NCBI GenBank assembly: GCA_965203835.1
Contig: OZ241919.1
Coordinates: 1,984,001-2,048,000, forward strand
DNA length: 64,000 nucleotides
Reading direction: 5' to 3'
Source of the DNA: CBDCFV01 sp965203835
GTDB taxonomy: Bacteria > Chloroflexota > Dehalococcoidia > Lucifugimonadales > UBA3495
Part shown: positions 61,183-64,000 of the stretch, piece by piece
How positions within the stretch are numbered: position 1 is the stretch's first letter
How the letters are laid out: each line of letters begins with the position of its first letter
The notes under the pieces: generated by a model
What the model was told of the DNA's origin: nothing
Databases searched by the model: none
Seen by the model: only the letters and a program-made list of their open reading frames with translations
Position numbers and translations under genes: made by a program

Positions 61183-62742
61183 TTAAATGTAAACCGGATC
61201 TACCCGACCGACCTGGTCAAATGGAGGCTCAGAAATAGCCCGGTAAACATCAACCATCTCGTCGCAAAACTCGAAGCGATTGGTCAGCGCATCCACCGTC
61301 ACTTGGACTATCAAGGACGCGCACCCAATCACCGACATGGGCGGAGCGTTGTTGACTGGGGCGGAGCAACCCAATGCGGGCGTGGCAAAATCGCTGTCCC
61401 CATCACCGCCAGGAATGATTGGATATTTCACTCCCTGCTCCCTGCGATGGATTGGAGTGTCCTCTGCCAAGACCTGCCGTTGAACCCGTGCTATGTTCCC
61501 ACCGCGGTAAAGAGCACCGGACACCAGTGGCTTCCCCAGTTTCTCAGCCACCATAGCCAATGCAGGAACAAAGGCATCGTTGCCCGTGGTGTCGATGACA
61601 ATATCAGCGCTTGAGATCAGCGCACTTATTTGGTCAGGAGTCAGAGGAACTGTCGGAAACTCGCCAACTTCGGTCCAGGGCGCGTGCTTCTCGATCACGT
61701 AATGGACCGCTTGCACCTTGAGTTTGCCAACTTGGTCATGCCCGGCGATGTGTCTGACCACGTTTTCCGGCAAGAGTACATCACCGTCCACGATGTCTAA
61801 GTGACCAAGACCACTTTGCGCGAGCGTGGCCCCAACATGACCTCCAAGGGCGCCCGCTCCAAACAGAGTGGCCCTTATGGTACGCAAAACCGGCGCATCA
61901 GGACCAGCTCGCAAAATCAGGCTCTTTTCATCCGTTGGTCCTGGCTGCAATGCAATCGCCTCCATCTTGTTATTCATTCCTTCACACACCATCACCAGAA
62001 GGTCGGTCCTGCCGTGGCGTTCCCAACAAAATAGAACGACGTCAACGCCCCCGCTGGCCACGAACGGTTCAGCCCTTCGACGGTCGGCCAACGCTCTATT
62101 CAAGCCCCTTATCTGGCTTCTCGACAGGCACCGGAATACTTCTGCAAACCCGCGGGGCGGCGGAGTGTCCAACAACCCCACATCAAACCACAGGCCTCGC
62201 AACCAGTACCCCTGATCATGCCGCCTGCGGTGAATCTCAAGACGTGGCGGATGTGGAGTCACCTTGGCATTGAATTCGCCCCAGCCACCACTGCGGACGT
62301 TAAGCTCGGAAAGGTCGAATGTAGCCACATATGGCAATGGGAGCCAGGACTTCCTGCGGAAATTCAAGAAGGCATCGCCCTGGAGATCGTCACCCTTCCA
62401 GCCGTGTTTTGCTTTCTCGCACCATTCTTCAACACGTCGAAAGAACCCTTCAACCGTGACCCAATCACAGTCGGGGTTTCCATCCTGCCATAGGCAAACG
62501 AAACCACCGGGTGTTGAGTGGTTGGTGTCCAGACCTTCGACCAGAAGAGCCGGAGACTGGAACGGCCATCCGGGACGGATCACGATATCCATGGTGGTCG
62601 CGTCAGTCAGCCCTGAGAAGGCTTGATGGATGGGACCCCTCCAACCCGATAGTCCGCCAATGTCGACCAGCTCATAGCCGGACGCTGCCAATGAATTCTC
62701 GAAGGCCTCGAGATACTCCGTGTGGAAATGGTCGCTAGTCAT
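61183..62742 (-). CDS. cap2: CBASS Cap2-like E2-E1 ubiquitin-transfer fusion
   Basis: A 519-residue protein. Residues 1-115 are an E2-like domain with candidate catalytic Cys83 in TPGGFVCLWQDG. Residues 285-500 are a ThiF/E1 domain: ATLFGAGALGGHVGATLAQS binds ATP, DIVDGDVLLPENVVRHIAGH follows, and Cys459 or Cys474 (PALGCSAPVNN, VIGCASLI) is the probable E1 thioester residue. In type II CBASS, Cap2 conjugates the C-terminus of the CD-NTase to target molecules and primes it. The gene starts 5 bases after the CD-NTase stop. No Cap3 (JAB) protease follows. Confidence 0.85.
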   Translation of the reverse strand: MTSDHFHTEYLEAFENSLAASGYELVDIGGLSGWRGPIHQAFSGLTDATTMDIVIRPGWPFQSPALLVEGLDTNHSTPGGFVCLWQDGNPDCDWVTVEGFFRRVEEWCEKAKHGWKGDDLQGDAFLNFRRKSWLPLPYVATFDLSELNVRSGGWGEFNAKVTPHPPRLEIHRRRHDQGYWLRGLWFDVGLLDTPPPRGFAEVFRCLSRSQIRGLNRALADRRRAEPFVASGGVDVVLFCWERHGRTDLLVMVCEGMNNKMEAIALQPGPTDEKSLILRAGPDAPVLRTIRATLFGAGALGGHVGATLAQSGLGHLDIVDGDVLLPENVVRHIAGHDQVGKLKVQAVHYVIEKHAPWTEVGEFPTVPLTPDQISALISSADIVIDTTGNDAFVPALAMVAEKLGKPLVSGALYRGGNIARVQRQVLAEDTPIHRREQGVKYPIIPGGDGDSDFATPALGCSAPVNNAPPMSVIGCASLIVQVTVDALTNRFEFCDEMVDVYRAISEPPFDQVGRVDPVYI

Positions 62743-62747
62743 GGTGC

Positions 62748-63764
62748 TTATCCGAAGCGGCGAGCTTCGCCAGGCCGCCGGATAAATGGTGGAGCTGTGG
62801 TTGCTGTTGAGGCGCCAATGGTGCTAGCACTCGTACTCTGACCAGACGATCCGCCGCCGCTGGAGCTGGAGGTTTTGCCGAATTTATCGCCGAACAGGTC
62901 CTGCCAGAGTTTGATGGCCTTCTCAGCCGACGGCTCGGCTTTCGCCTGCTTCGCCGTCTTAGCGTACGACTGGACCCGGTCCCTGAAATTGGCGTACCTC
63001 CGCTGGTCCCAGTGCCGGTTGAAGTTCTCCCCCGGCAGCACCGGGTTCTTGATCTCCGGCATGTTGGGATGCTGCTGCAAGTAGGCGTTCATCCGAGAGA
63101 GGACGGTCTCCAACGTGTCGGCCACGGTGCTCACCGCCGCGGTCCCTTCATCGGACTCCTTGATGGTGTTGCCAGCCAGGGTAGTCAGCAGAATAGACTT
63201 GGCGGTGAAACTGTTCTTGTGGTCTCGCAGGTGCTTGAGCAGCCTCACCACCCGCTTCAGGTTGCCGCCGGTGATCCGGTTCTTCTCATTGAACCAGTCC
63301 CGGTACCCGTTGCCGTCCGTCTGTTCGAATTTGTTGTCAATACGGTTGCAGACGTAATGCTTGCCTTTGATGGTCACCCTGGGCACCACGTCCAGATGAA
63401 AGTCGCTGGCGTAATCGACGGTCACGCACCTGGTCTTGAGCCGGAGCTTGTCAGCGTAATTCTTGTTGCCGGCCAGGGTACTGTTGATCTCGAGAACGTA
63501 GTCTTTCGCTGCCCACTTGGGGTTCGGGTTCATCACGACCTGGACGTCGGCGTCGTACTCGTCGTTGTCGTCCACCGGCTTGATGAGAGTGCCAAGGGCG
63601 TAGGAACCCTGTCTTTCCATCTTCTGATAGCCGGACAAGTTTCCCTTGAGGTATTCGTTCACCGCGTTGACTGAAGTCTCAAGCCTGTCCAGACGGCTCT
63701 GGTTGAGGTTGACCTCGTCCTTGAGAAACTCAGCGAATTCATGATTGTTCTTGGTCAATACCAT
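62748..63764 (-). CDS. CD-NTase (CBASS cyclic-oligonucleotide synthase)
   Basis: A 338-residue nucleotidyltransferase of the cGAS/DncV-like family. RQGSYALGTLIKP (Gly53-Ser54) is the active-site motif, followed by Asp71 and Asp73 (EYDADVQVV) and Asp125 (DFHLDVVPRV), the three metal ligands. LKHLRDHKNSFTAKSILLTT belongs to the helical domain. Residues 300-326 are a Ser/Gly/Thr-rich flexible linker and the protein ends RRPGEARRFG, fitting a C-terminal Gly presented to the E1 domain of Cap2. On phage infection it would produce a cyclic di- or trinucleotide that activates an effector. The nucleotide product is not predictable. Confidence 0.88.
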   Translation of the reverse strand: MVLTKNNHEFAEFLKDEVNLNQSRLDRLETSVNAVNEYLKGNLSGYQKMERQGSYALGTLIKPVDDNDEYDADVQVVMNPNPKWAAKDYVLEINSTLAGNKNYADKLRLKTRCVTVDYASDFHLDVVPRVTIKGKHYVCNRIDNKFEQTDGNGYRDWFNEKNRITGGNLKRVVRLLKHLRDHKNSFTAKSILLTTLAGNTIKESDEGTAAVSTVADTLETVLSRMNAYLQQHPNMPEIKNPVLPGENFNRHWDQRRYANFRDRVQSYAKTAKQAKAEPSAEKAIKLWQDLFGDKFGKTSSSSGGGSSGQSTSASTIGASTATTAPPFIRRPGEARRFG

Positions 63765-63776
63765 CTCTCCTTGCAG

Positions 63777-64000
63777 TTATGCCAGCGCCGTGAACGGCGC
63801 CGACGTGTGAGTGAAAAACGTTTCCGCGATCCGGTCAGCGTACTGCTCCGCGACGGCAAGCGCTTCATCCGGCAGCAGCCGCGTGGCCTTTATCCAATCA
63901 TCCAAGTCTACGAGTTCAGCCCCTTCCGGTCGGTCCAGCCGCATGACCCTGTCGCGGCCGATCAGCAACCCTGCTTGGTTGACGGCGGTGAGGGACTGGT
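63777..64000 (-). CDS. 3' end of a gene upstream of the CD-NTase, possible patatin-like effector
   Basis: The last 74 codons of a gene entering from the right edge, ending 12 bases before the CD-NTase start. The sequence RVMRLDRPEGAELVDLDDWI, then KATRLLPDEALAVAEQYADR and IAETFF, resembles the C-terminal pattern of patatin-like phospholipases (an R-x-D-P strand, an L-D-D helix and a long final helix). The position also matches capV in the Vibrio capV-dncV-cap2-cap3 order. The catalytic part is outside the window, so this is only a suggestion. Confidence 0.4.
   Translation of the reverse strand, partial: QSLTAVNQAGLLIGRDRVMRLDRPEGAELVDLDDWIKATRLLPDEALAVAEQYADRIAETFFTHTSAPFTALA

Overview
This is a 64 kb window of a GC-rich bacterial genome. 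No rRNA or other phylogenetic marker is present, so the host is inferred. Four luciferase-like flavin monooxygenases, two MmgE/PrpD proteins, a berberine-bridge-type FAD oxidase, an SMP-30 lactonase and an E1 alpha/beta oxo-acid dehydrogenase pair lie together. The right half carries a mobile-element and defence load with a secreted ankyrin protein. This resembles Chloroflexota of the SAR202/Dehalococcoidia type, possibly host-associated; I hold this only moderately.

Region 1 (1-3.7 kb) is a DNA-modification cassette: a DGQHR-domain (DndB-like) protein cut by the window edge, a C5-cytosine methyltransferase, a ribbon-helix-helix/PIN toxin-antitoxin pair with a perfect 20-bp palindromic operator, and a divergent Vsr endonuclease.

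Region 2 (3.8-26.3 kb) is metabolic: citrate synthase with clear promoter and terminator, FAD and luciferase-like oxidoreductases, MmgE/PrpD proteins, an MFS transporter, a class IV aminotransferase, an SMP-30 lactonase, a BBE-type oxidase, an amidohydrolase, E1 alpha and beta, an M24 aminopeptidase P and an S9 peptidase. In its middle is a relic toxin-antitoxin locus whose toxin now survives as about nine codons at the front of the SMP-30 frame.

Region 3 (26.6-34.8 kb) is a scrapyard: an IS701-like fragment, a three-repeat type I-E CRISPR remnant, 5' fragments of casA and cas3 with a toxin-antitoxin module between them, a DEDDh exonuclease, a sugar epimerase and a glycosyltransferase truncated against each other, a tandem-repeat coiled-coil nuclease-like protein, a tRNA-Thr lacking its 3' end and a decayed IS5-type transposase.

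Region 4 (35.5-50.6 kb) holds two stacks of insertion sequences. The first is a four-level nest: IS1182 contains IS21, which contains IS110, which contains ISNCY. Target sequences can be rebuilt at each junction. The two IS110 copies carry 5' non-coding segments whose short stretches match their own targets and donor ends, as expected of bridge RNAs. Between the stacks lies an 823-residue uncharacterised protein with predicted winged helices and a nuclease-like core.

Region 5 (50.7-64 kb) has a ParB/MT-A70 fusion methyltransferase, a run of secreted proteins (ankyrin protein, two tandem paralogous lipoproteins, a subtilase with a BIG2-like domain), a frameshifted HNH/Excalibur nuclease, and at the right edge a CBASS-type anti-phage operon (possible patatin-like effector tail, CD-NTase, E2-E1 Cap2) in which no Cap3 protease gene is visible.
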